In this document: in pieces, positions 6,596 through 14,709 of the stretch | Position numbering within the stretch: the first letter of the stretch is position 1 | How the letters are laid out: every line of letters begins with the position of its first letter | Virus record (IMG/VR): IMGVR_UViG_3300010354_000142 | Span: 1 to 47,585 of that record | Source of the DNA: a virus | Direction: 5' to 3' (one strand) | Length of the DNA stretch: 47,585 nt | Translations under genes and position numbers: made by a program | The notes under the pieces: generated by a model | The model's input: only the letters and a program-made list of their open reading frames with translations | Database searches by the model: none | Told to the model about the DNA's origin: nothing

Positions 6596-8794
6596 TTAGG
6601 AACATATCACACATGATATATCATAATCAATCACCAAATTGACTATAACTTGATTATCTTGAAGAGGATTTATTGGTTCAACAATACAACCCTTAGGTAT
6701 ATCTTCGCAGGTAGTTTGGATTGTTATTCTGTTATTTGTGATATCAACTGTTGTTCCACTTATACCAACAAAAGAATCTAAAGTATCTGTAATTGTTTGA
6801 GCCCATAATGTGTCACTTGGGTAATCAGTGGACCCTGAAGATGTATAAAAAACTGTTTGTGCTGATTGACTTCCAATTTGTGCATATATTGAGAAGTCTG
6901 CAGAGTTTATAATACAATTTGTGTCTCCACTTGTAAGGTCTGTGAAACCCTCTAAATACATTGACCTTACCCCTCTTTTTGTGACCACTCCACTGTTTTG
7001 GAATTGGTCGTCGCAGATGTTATAATATCTGTAACTTCCATACCTTATAGTACCAGTTAAAGTTGTATCTTTTGTAAAACTACATCCATCTATGTCAGTG
7101 ACGGTAAGCGAATATGTTCCGGCTGTTAATCCTGTTACCGTAGAACCTGTTTGAGTTGCTGCACTTCCTCCTGACCAAACATAATTGAACGGTGGTTCCC
7201 CCGACAATATATATGCGGTAATTGATCCATCATTACCTATTATCGGTTGTGAGTCAACAAGATTAAAAAATACATTTGAACTTGATGGGATATTAATTGC
7301 GAAAGTTCTGACACATGAAGGAGTTCCTGAATCTTGTACTGTGAGTACATAATTACCACCCTCTAAATTGGTAAATGTGTCTAATAAAGTATTAACCGTT
7401 ACAGGGTTTTGTGTTGGTCCTGTTAATGTATAGATATATGGTTGAGTACCTCCAGTTGATGCGGTAACTTGTAAAACTCCATTATTACTTCCACAAGTTG
7501 TACCTGTGATAGAAGTCGACACTTCATATAAATTGACTGAGTTTACTGTTGCATATGCGGTATAAGTACACCCAACTGATGTAACAGTGATTAAATATGT
7601 ACCTGAGGGTAATCCAACAAATGTTTTGACCGTTTGTCCTGATGTACCAAATTGCTGAGTACCAGAGTCACCTGAAATTGATATGATTAAATTAGGGTTA
7701 GTTGTAACTCCGCTGTCCACCACAACTTGTATGGTCCCGTCAGTTGCAGAACAATAAGAAGGTGTTGCATTTATTTGGACATTGGTAAATGAATTAGGCG
7801 TCCCTATTGTCATTGAGTCACTAATAGTACATAAACCAGCATCAGTCGCTAAAAAATTGATCGTACCTGATGGTAAGTTTGTAAAAACAGCGGATTGACT
7901 AAATGTTATTTCTACTTGACCTGTAGAAGCACTAAAATAATATGGTGCCGTACCTCCTGTTATAATAAATTCAACTTCACCGTCACTTGCAAAACAAGAT
8001 GGTTGTTGTATTACTATGAATCCAGCAGAACCTATACTACTAACACCACTTATTGTAAAACTTTCGGTTGTTTGACAACCATCAGGATTTGTGATTTCAA
8101 CATTATAAGATCCTGATGTAAGACCAGTAACCGTTGTTCCAGTCTGACCATTAACATTAGTTAACCAATTTATAGTATAAGCGGAGACAGGTAATGTTAA
8201 TCCTGTCAAGAATATCTTACCACTTGGTCCTCCAATACAACTTCCATCATTTACAACATAAGCACCAAAGTTAAATGGGTTTGATGGATTGATAATAACC
8301 GATGCGGTAATACCCGTACATCCACCACCATCATTTGCAACTATATAGTATGTACCTGCAGATAAGGATTGGAAATCGTAAAAATTATTTGGGGTATCAG
8401 CTGAGGTTATGAAGTTGTCATCACCATCATAAAGATTAAATGTTGCAACTCCATAGACTCCGTTTGTAAATCCTGTTACGGAACCGTTGTCAAATCCACA
8501 TGTGGTATCATTAGAATCTATTGTTGCGGTAGTTCCTGAAGATATGTATACACTTTGAATAAAGGTACTATTAGAAGCGTCCTTTATTTCTAAAAAGTAT
8601 GTGTCGGCAGAAAACCCAACATATTGAAAAGTGTATGGAGGTCCTGTAACAATAGTTGGTGAGATAACACAAGGTGTGTTTAAACAACTTACAACATACG
8701 GTGGTGTAGTTCCTGAAATTTCAAAACTTACCGCTCCTGATATTGTATTTGTACAATCCCCTGTTACTCCGTAATTTATTAATACAAAACTCAT
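6596..8794 (-). CDS. Tail fibre/adhesin with seven SprB-like repeats
   Basis: A 732-residue protein. Residues 1-582 hold about seven repeats of 75-85 residues (roughly 1-85, 90-170, 178-250, 257-330, 336-415, 425-503 and 508-582). The usual pattern is a Cys and (D/N)G near the start, PY or a similar turn in the middle, and L-x-(A/S/G)-G-x-Y-x(3)-V-x-(D/N) at the end, often followed by Gly-Cys. This is the SprB-repeat pattern of Bacteroidota surface adhesins. Residues about 632-732 form a different C-terminal module with Y658-PSDT-x-W that is shared with the 995-residue protein upstream. The start ATG overlaps the upstream stop by one base (TAATG), implying coupled translation. It is most likely a fibre or spike that reaches for the host; the receptor is unknown. 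Confidence 0.83.
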   Translation of the reverse strand: MSFVLINYGVTGDCTNTISGAVSFEISGTTPPYVVSCLNTPCVISPTIVTGPPYTFQYVGFSADTYFLEIKDASNSTFIQSVYISSGTTATIDSNDTTCGFDNGSVTGFTNGVYGVATFNLYDGDDNFITSADTPNNFYDFQSLSAGTYYIVANDGGGCTGITASVIINPSNPFNFGAYVVNDGSCIGGPSGKIFLTGLTLPVSAYTINWLTNVNGQTGTTVTGLTSGSYNVEITNPDGCQTTESFTISGVSSIGSAGFIVIQQPSCFASDGEVEFIITGGTAPYYFSASTGQVEITFSQSAVFTNLPSGTINFLATDAGLCTISDSMTIGTPNSFTNVQINATPSYCSATDGTIQVVVDSGVTTNPNLIISISGDSGTQQFGTSGQTVKTFVGLPSGTYLITVTSVGCTYTAYATVNSVNLYEVSTSITGTTCGSNNGVLQVTASTGGTQPYIYTLTGPTQNPVTVNTLLDTFTNLEGGNYVLTVQDSGTPSCVRTFAINIPSSSNVFFNLVDSQPIIGNDGSITAYILSGEPPFNYVWSGGSAATQTGSTVTGLTAGTYSLTVTDIDGCSFTKDTTLTGTIRYGSYRYYNICDDQFQNSGVVTKRGVRSMYLEGFTDLTSGDTNCIINSADFSIYAQIGSQSAQTVFYTSSGSTDYPSDTLWAQTITDTLDSFVGISGTTVDITNNRITIQTTCEDIPKGCIVEPINPLQDNQVIVNLVIDYDISCVICS
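7049..8794 (-). repeat. Seven SprB-like protein repeats
   Basis: The coding region for residues 1-582 of the 732-residue fibre holds about seven diverged repeats of 225-255 bases. They are recognisable in protein (L-x-x-G-x-Y and V-x-D-x-x-G-C endings) but hardly at DNA level, so the array looks old rather than newly expanded. Confidence 0.65.
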
Positions 8795-11781
8795 TATCCG
8801 TTACAATATACTTGGAAGTTTATACCAACATTTATTTGAAGGTCATCAAAATTAGGTTGACAGTTATTGTTGAAAACCACAATTTCTTCAGTTTGAGTAT
8901 CAATATTATAACCATATCCTGAAGTTTGTAAACTTTGGAACGCTTCTTCTAAAGCCGTTACCCACTCGGTATCGGAAGGGTATTGGTTTAATCCTACTCC
9001 TTGGAAGAATGGATATTGAAGTAATACTATATTATTTAATCTTATATCCACAAACCAACTACTAACGGTGGTATTCATTTGACAAGTATTTGGTAATATA
9101 CCTTCGGATATGAAAAATGAATTGAGAGTATCTGTCAAAACAACGCCAAAAGAAATGGTATTAGGATCAGAATTCCAAGGATATAATGCACATGTCACTT
9201 GTTGTACGGGACAATCCAATACGAAAAGTTGAGTTGTCAAGCTACAAGGTTTACATGGTATTGGTACAAACTTACATCCTTCTTGTCTTCTCCATACAAA
9301 TTTTTGTCTGTGGAATATAGAATTTTCTAATCTTACACCTGTGTTCCAAATTGTGGTTGCAGGAACCATTTGTTCAATAAGTTGAATCCAATAATCTCCC
9401 ATACCATTAACAAAGTCGATCATTGTCTGATATGTGAAGTTATTATTCGGAATACCCGCTTGAGTCAATGAGTCCAAATATTTCCAATAGATAGATTGAA
9501 GTGTAGGATACCCGCCAGTTTTACCATCCGTTATAAACTGTCTGTTTCTTGTGTTTACCATGTTTCTCCAAAAAGTTTGGGCAAACTCAAAAAATGTTTT
9601 TTGTTTAGGTTTCGGTATGATTGTTGTCCAATCTACCCCTCCGATTTTTGGATAAGGATTTGGGATATTACATGGTGAAGGTGGTGTATAAAATAATCCT
9701 TGTTCAGGTATAGGGTAATTATACTCTCTTGACATAGACCAAACATCGTATGCCAAACCTTGACCTGGATTCATCATTATGTCAACATTCTTAACATTAA
9801 GAACTAAACATTCCTCACCTACAGTATAGTATGATGTAAATCCTCCATCAGAACTTGTTCGTAAGAAAGGATTTGTATCTACCCAACTTTTTTTGTTTTC
9901 AGCCACTTTTCTTAACTTGAATCCCATGTCCATGTATGGGAAGTATCTATATCTGAATAGATATTCCTCACCATAATTGAATGGTAAAAGTTGAGTTTGG
10001 TAACTTGGATTGTTACCCGTAAACACTTGATTGGTTGGTACCGCAAATTCGGGCATCCTGTGATCAGGAGTAGATTGATACCAACCTCCTCCAATTTGGA
10101 AGAAATAACTTTCTGAAGGAGTTGGCATTTTTGGACATCCGAACTCGTCAACAGGATAATCGTTTCTTGTTGTCAGTACTGTGAAATTAGTTGCTGTTGT
10201 TGTGAAACCAGTATACTGAATTCCTTGGATTGAGAACACATTACTAGTTTGTAAAACCGGTAACTGAGTTGTTAGAGTACCTGTACTGATTTCCGCAAAC
10301 TGAGAATTGAACTCATCCATGTTTATTCTTCTATCAGCAACATATACATACTCATTAAAATCTGTTAGTGCTTCGGGAGCCCCTACCATTTTTAACAAAC
10401 ACTCAATTGATTTTCTTGTTCCTTTGGATTTGAATAAGTAAGCAGAATTCAATATCAAATTTCTATAAAACTGATAATTTAATTCCTCAGGGGTTGGTCC
10501 TATTTGTAGACCAGGGAATCTATTTGGTTGTGTTGTGAATACAGCTTGTAATAACTCTTCTTGTGAAATCGGAGAAAAGTTTGTAATCCATCCTAAGGTT
10601 TGTGCGAGATTTTTTAATAACTGTGATGGTATATCGTTTTGAACCGTGTAGTGTACACTGTTCATATTACCTAAAGCACCGATGAAAGTTTTGGTTTCGT
10701 CAAAACTTCTTCCATAAAGTTGTAACAACTTTTCAAACCTTTGATCAGGTGTGTCAAATTCCTTTAAAGCTCCCGTCGTTAAAAATCTTGATATAATGTT
10801 AGTAGAATATGTGTCAAGGTTTGCGGCAAAGTCATTGATCTGTGTTAAGTAGTTATCAAATCTTACTGAAGAGATATCCAAATTCCAAAACCCCGCTCTT
10901 GGCCAAGTGGCTAATTCTGTTGTTAATGCAAAAGTACCATCTTCTTGTTCTCGAGGTACAATAAACTGTGCTGTGTAAGGTGGTGAAATTTGTCTATTCA
11001 ATAAGAAATTTTCTACAGTGTCTAATTCAGTGTTGAAAACCTTATTACATTCAAAATCGTTTGGTCTAATAACCAAGTAGTCATTTGAGAAACTTGCACC
11101 GCTGAAAGGGTTGCCATCTACAATCAACTTTAAAGTTGTCGAGCTACTATTTGTCGGGTAAAGGTAATTAACAGGATATTGTACTCCATTCAAATAGAGT
11201 ACATATTTTTTATAGTTTAACTTCATGTTCCTCAACGGTGATGTTGGGAGTTCGTTAAACATCATGTTAGTTTCTGCGTTTTCTGAGTAATCTAATTCAA
11301 AAGGATTCTGAATTGACTCTAAGTAAACTTCAAATGTTGTGTCGTTTTCTACCGAATCATAAGAGATGTTAATTGCCGTTTCTTGAGTGATAAACTTTGG
11401 GGTCTGTGGATTTATTTCTAAACCTGCAGGAAAGAACCCAATTATTCTTGTTATTGAAACCGACATTCTTTTAACTAATGAACCGTATTGTGTGAAGTTG
11501 GTAACTTGTGATAAGTCATAGTTAGGGTAAACCCTATAATTGTTTGCAAGAATATCAGCCGACTCAATGTTGTTTTCTATATTCATGGATTCCAAATTTA
11601 TTGGATCCGAGAAAGTTCCTATGGTAAAAGTTCGGTTTTGTTTTTCACTTATACCTGTTGTAAATTGGAAATTTGCCTGCGTCAACCCTCCGCCAGTTAC
11701 CAACTGAACACCCACTAAATTGTTCGAGAACGAATTAGCGGCACTACTCTGAGGTGGGCAAGTAAATTTGTTTGTCGCCAT
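8794..11781 (-). CDS. Baseplate wedge protein, gp7/P2 gpI-like, with C-terminal fibre-type module
   Basis: A 995-residue virion protein. Residues about 310-480 resemble the tail protein I/gp7 class: a helical region (FEKLLQLYGRSFDETKTFIG) followed by YLFKSKGTRKSIECLLKMVG near residue 447, the K-(S/T)-KGT-x(4)-(L/I) motif typical of these wedge proteins. The middle is rich in aromatic residues (FRYRYFPYMDMG). A second helical part (FFEFAQTFWRNMVNTRNRQF) lies near residue 735. The C-terminal 95 or so residues (with Y934-PSDTEW) match the end of the next protein downstream. The gene overlaps its upstream neighbour by one base (TAATG). In T4-type baseplates gp7 joins wedge and periphery; here the added C-terminus may anchor or mimic the fibre. 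Class is inferred from motif and order (gp25, gp6, then this). Confidence 0.7.
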   Translation of the reverse strand: MATNKFTCPPQSSAANSFSNNLVGVQLVTGGGLTQANFQFTTGISEKQNRTFTIGTFSDPINLESMNIENNIESADILANNYRVYPNYDLSQVTNFTQYGSLVKRMSVSITRIIGFFPAGLEINPQTPKFITQETAINISYDSVENDTTFEVYLESIQNPFELDYSENAETNMMFNELPTSPLRNMKLNYKKYVLYLNGVQYPVNYLYPTNSSSTTLKLIVDGNPFSGASFSNDYLVIRPNDFECNKVFNTELDTVENFLLNRQISPPYTAQFIVPREQEDGTFALTTELATWPRAGFWNLDISSVRFDNYLTQINDFAANLDTYSTNIISRFLTTGALKEFDTPDQRFEKLLQLYGRSFDETKTFIGALGNMNSVHYTVQNDIPSQLLKNLAQTLGWITNFSPISQEELLQAVFTTQPNRFPGLQIGPTPEELNYQFYRNLILNSAYLFKSKGTRKSIECLLKMVGAPEALTDFNEYVYVADRRINMDEFNSQFAEISTGTLTTQLPVLQTSNVFSIQGIQYTGFTTTATNFTVLTTRNDYPVDEFGCPKMPTPSESYFFQIGGGWYQSTPDHRMPEFAVPTNQVFTGNNPSYQTQLLPFNYGEEYLFRYRYFPYMDMGFKLRKVAENKKSWVDTNPFLRTSSDGGFTSYYTVGEECLVLNVKNVDIMMNPGQGLAYDVWSMSREYNYPIPEQGLFYTPPSPCNIPNPYPKIGGVDWTTIIPKPKQKTFFEFAQTFWRNMVNTRNRQFITDGKTGGYPTLQSIYWKYLDSLTQAGIPNNNFTYQTMIDFVNGMGDYWIQLIEQMVPATTIWNTGVRLENSIFHRQKFVWRRQEGCKFVPIPCKPCSLTTQLFVLDCPVQQVTCALYPWNSDPNTISFGVVLTDTLNSFFISEGILPNTCQMNTTVSSWFVDIRLNNIVLLQYPFFQGVGLNQYPSDTEWVTALEEAFQSLQTSGYGYNIDTQTEEIVVFNNNCQPNFDDLQINVGINFQVYCNG

Positions 11782-12686
11782 TAAGCAGTAATGTTATTAA
11801 AGGCTTTAGAGAAGTCGATATTTTCACCACGGTCTTGTCTAACCTCGTAAAGAAGAGTATTAAACTGATCTTTAATTTCGTACAAGTTGTATTGTTTGTA
11901 GATGTTATTGTTAGTATCATAGATAGTGTAGATACCGTCTTCCATAGATTTAGTTTGGTTACCGTAAAGTGCAATAGCGAGAGTCGAGATGTCTTGATCT
12001 ACTATTTCAATTTCAGTAGTGATCGGGTTGAAGTATGTATTTGTAATTATAATATTTTGATTTGGTTGACCTATATATGGTGTTGCACTAGGTTTGTTTG
12101 TTGGTGATGATGAAGGTGATAATGTACAAAACAAAAGATTTGTAGCCCCTTCAACATATCTATATCGAATAGATTTTTGGATTGTGTTTGTAAGGTTTTG
12201 AACTACTGGCTCACAGTAGAAACTAGAAGTAATTATTCTAAAAAAGTTAGGAATTTTTGTATTATCGGGATTTAAATACTCAACTCTGAACCCCACCAAT
12301 CCTTGATTAACAAATTTGTTTCTATACTCTGATGGAACATTATTCAAATCGATAACTATACCTTTAACATTTGGAAGGGATGATAAAACACCACAATCTG
12401 TTATTACGGTTCTTATTTCTGCAGGTCTTATCATCAGGGTATAAATTCCTAATTTAGTGAATTGATCTGCAGGTAATTTTAAATTATATAAACCCCCAAG
12501 AACCTCCACTGAGTTACCTCCTGTCGCCTGATTATTGAAGTATGGTCTTAGCACATCTTGTGGATCAAGAGTTGTTAAAGTGAAGTTTTGAGTGTCATCT
12601 CTAGACTCAGTATAAACCATTACTATTTGTACATCTTCAGGACTAACATCTGCCGGTCTTATAGTTCCATAATTTCCTGTTGCCAT
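11781..12686 (-). CDS. Tail/baseplate structural protein, unknown family (301 aa)
   Basis: A 301-residue protein, mostly beta-strand by composition, beginning MATGNYGTIRPADVSPEDVQ. It has an S/P/T-rich linker near residues 190-205 (LSPSSSPTNKPSATPY) that may separate two domains, and a more helical, charged C-terminus (EIKDQFNTLLYEVRQDRGEN). No catalytic motif is seen. It sits between a PKD protein and the 995-residue wedge protein, and its stop overlaps the next start (TAATG). A TATTTATA box lies 20 bases before its ATG. A peripheral baseplate or fibre-connector role is likely from context only. Confidence 0.72.
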   Translation of the reverse strand: MATGNYGTIRPADVSPEDVQIVMVYTESRDDTQNFTLTTLDPQDVLRPYFNNQATGGNSVEVLGGLYNLKLPADQFTKLGIYTLMIRPAEIRTVITDCGVLSSLPNVKGIVIDLNNVPSEYRNKFVNQGLVGFRVEYLNPDNTKIPNFFRIITSSFYCEPVVQNLTNTIQKSIRYRYVEGATNLLFCTLSPSSSPTNKPSATPYIGQPNQNIIITNTYFNPITTEIEIVDQDISTLAIALYGNQTKSMEDGIYTIYDTNNNIYKQYNLYEIKDQFNTLLYEVRQDRGENIDFSKAFNNITA

Positions 12687-12706
12687 TTTTTTCTTTTTGT
12701 CTTTTT

Positions 12707-12714
12707 TATAAATA
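12707..12714 (-). promoter_or_regulatory. TATTTATA box, candidate late promoter
   Basis: The minus strand reads AAATATTTATAAAAAAG with the box 20 bases before the ATG at 12686. The 29-base gap upstream of the gene is almost wholly A and T. Confidence 0.4.
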
Positions 12715-12715
12715 T

Positions 12716-13891
12716 TTATGTGGACACTTTTTCAATTATAAAATATTTGTATCCGTATTTTTCTAAGTCTCCCACATTATCTACTTCACCCAACCTCATC
12801 ACATTTTCCAAAGGAGAATTTTTACCCCTTTCGATGAAAACACTTGTTATAATCTCAGGTTGGTCTATTACATTAATTAAAGCTTCATTTTTTGTTATTG
12901 CCGTAAGAATGATTTCACCAGGAACATAACCATAAGAGTCAGTAAAATAAATTGTGTAATCTTCATAATCGTGATATATTACACCATTGATCGTATAGGC
13001 TGTATAAGTATTTGTAATATCAGGACCATAATATGTTCCGATAGCACCTGTTTGTCCTGTAACTTGAATACCTAACTTGAACTTACCTCCTGCTAAATTT
13101 ACTTTCGGACCAAATTGTGTTAGGTCATTTAAACTAGACTCTGTGAATCCTGTTATTGGAAAAGGAACTGTTGTAAAATTATATGTGTAATAATCATTTA
13201 TATTTGTACTTGAATCGAAATCATATATATAATCATAATTCAATGGAGTCGCTGACCATGATCCACCTGCAGGATAAAAAACTAAATTTCCTTGTGGGTT
13301 GGTAATTGTTACATTACTATAGGGTACTGTTATTGGTTTTTGTACCACTGATATACCCCAAGGTGAAGTGGCCGTTAAAGTTATAGTGTATTCATTTGGT
13401 GTTGCAGGGTATGTGTGAGAAATTGGTGTTATACCTAAAACCGCCTGTGGTGGACTACCATCTCCCCAATTTAATGTATATGTAACTAGTTGTAAAAACT
13501 TTATAAGTTCTAAATCAGATGTGTTATAAAAGGTATATGTGTATGGGTTAATTGTATCGGCAGTTGCTATAAAATTATTCAAAACATCTTTTTGAAGAAT
13601 CATTCCATCTGTCGGTGAATAATATCCTAAATCTACTGTTGATTCTGTTATCATTATATTTACTGACAATCCTGTAAGGAATGATGTACCTCCTGTATTA
13701 CCACTAAGTAAGTAAGACATAGGTAAATAAATTCCTGTAGTCCCTGTAGTTGTTGCCGAAATAGTAGTCGCCGTCAAACAACAAGGGTCTATAATTGTTG
13801 TAATATCAGTATCACCTGTATAATTTACAAATATCAAGTCACTTTTGACATTTTCAGGTGAAACAATAAATTTATATTCTTGTAGTTCCAT
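12716..13891 (-). CDS. PKD-domain tail structural protein
   Basis: A 391-residue protein. Residues about 128-190 are a clear PKD domain: YTLNWGDGSPPQ, then HTYPATPNEYTITLTATSPWG, giving the W-G-D-G-S, H-T-Y and Y-T-(I/V)-T-L-T pattern. The N-terminal part has a Thr-rich stretch (ATTISATTTGTTG), and the C-terminal part is aromatic-rich (YHDYEDYTIYFTDSYGYVPG) and ends with a basic-aromatic tail. PKD domains mediate protein or glycan contacts at surfaces and occur in some phage tail proteins. The gene overlaps its upstream neighbour by one base, so it is translated with the 268-residue protein. It is probably an accessory of the baseplate periphery. Confidence 0.8.
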   Translation of the reverse strand: MELQEYKFIVSPENVKSDLIFVNYTGDTDITTIIDPCCLTATTISATTTGTTGIYLPMSYLLSGNTGGTSFLTGLSVNIMITESTVDLGYYSPTDGMILQKDVLNNFIATADTINPYTYTFYNTSDLELIKFLQLVTYTLNWGDGSPPQAVLGITPISHTYPATPNEYTITLTATSPWGISVVQKPITVPYSNVTITNPQGNLVFYPAGGSWSATPLNYDYIYDFDSSTNINDYYTYNFTTVPFPITGFTESSLNDLTQFGPKVNLAGGKFKLGIQVTGQTGAIGTYYGPDITNTYTAYTINGVIYHDYEDYTIYFTDSYGYVPGEIILTAITKNEALINVIDQPEIITSVFIERGKNSPLENVMRLGEVDNVGDLEKYGYKYFIIEKVST

Positions 13892-14697
13892 TATGGATTA
13901 ACAAATTCAAACCATTTTATCGGCGTATTCAAATCACCAACTCTGTTGTTGGTGAAAGTTGAATAAACTTCGTATGTTTTTTGATTGTAATCCAACCTTA
14001 CTTCATAATAGTAGTATTGGGTGTGATCAAATGTAAATTTATCAGGAGTCAGAAGATCCTGTCTTGTGTTTGTCATTTCTTTGTAAACCCCTGTCATTGC
14101 GTCGAAAAAACTTGCTCCCATGAAAAAGGTAGATATATCCACAAAGTCTCTTTTTCTTAACCAATAAATGTAATACCCTTCTTTGTCGTTACCTATTGAA
14201 TCTAAAATCATTTGCGGTTTTTTTATTTCAACGGGAGGTATAATTGGTGATAAGACAGCGGTCTGAGTCAATCCTTGTTGGACTGGTAATATAATTGACA
14301 AGTACAATTGTTGTACTGTGTCATCGGGACTATCATAAAAATCTAATTTGAAAAAAGAATTAGTGAAAGATCTTGAGAAATAATAAACATCTTGTACACT
14401 GAACCCGTTGTTTAAATAATCAACACTCCAATTACCTACTGTGTTTGCGGTTATTGGTTGTGAATAATCATAAAAGTTAAACTCGTAATTTATAAATGTA
14501 TCTTGATTATTATTTGGGTTATGTGAAAATCTAATTACCTCAAAATCTTGAGGTGCACCAATAACTTGTTTAATTGCATCAACTTCATATTCTTGGATAC
14601 TATCGTCCCTACCCATGAAATCCCACTGCATATTAACCGGTATGTTAATAAACTTGTCGGTGTCATTTTTTACAATTTTTACTCTTGTGAAATCCAT
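13891..14697 (-). CDS. Baseplate-associated protein with shared DKFIN N-terminal motif
   Basis: A 268-residue protein starting MDFTRVKIVKNDTDKFINIP. The DKFINIPV segment is matched near the N-terminus of the two proteins encoded just upstream (DKYINVNL and DQFINVPL). The remainder is beta-rich with many Tyr and Phe residues and ends in KWFEFVNP. No enzyme motif was found. The stop overlaps the start of the PKD gene. The shared motif suggests that the three proteins dock on the same baseplate component or have homologous N-terminal domains; a wedge-periphery role is inferred. Confidence 0.72.
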   Translation of the reverse strand: MDFTRVKIVKNDTDKFINIPVNMQWDFMGRDDSIQEYEVDAIKQVIGAPQDFEVIRFSHNPNNNQDTFINYEFNFYDYSQPITANTVGNWSVDYLNNGFSVQDVYYFSRSFTNSFFKLDFYDSPDDTVQQLYLSIILPVQQGLTQTAVLSPIIPPVEIKKPQMILDSIGNDKEGYYIYWLRKRDFVDISTFFMGASFFDAMTGVYKEMTNTRQDLLTPDKFTFDHTQYYYYEVRLDYNQKTYEVYSTFTNNRVGDLNTPIKWFEFVNP

Positions 14698-14709
14698 TTT
14701 TTTATTTTT

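Noticed and set aside
6595-6598. Broken gene split between the 732-aa and 98-aa frames
   Set aside because: A stop followed directly by ATG is common here (TAATG or TAAATG), and the 98-aa protein has a coherent start and fold pattern.
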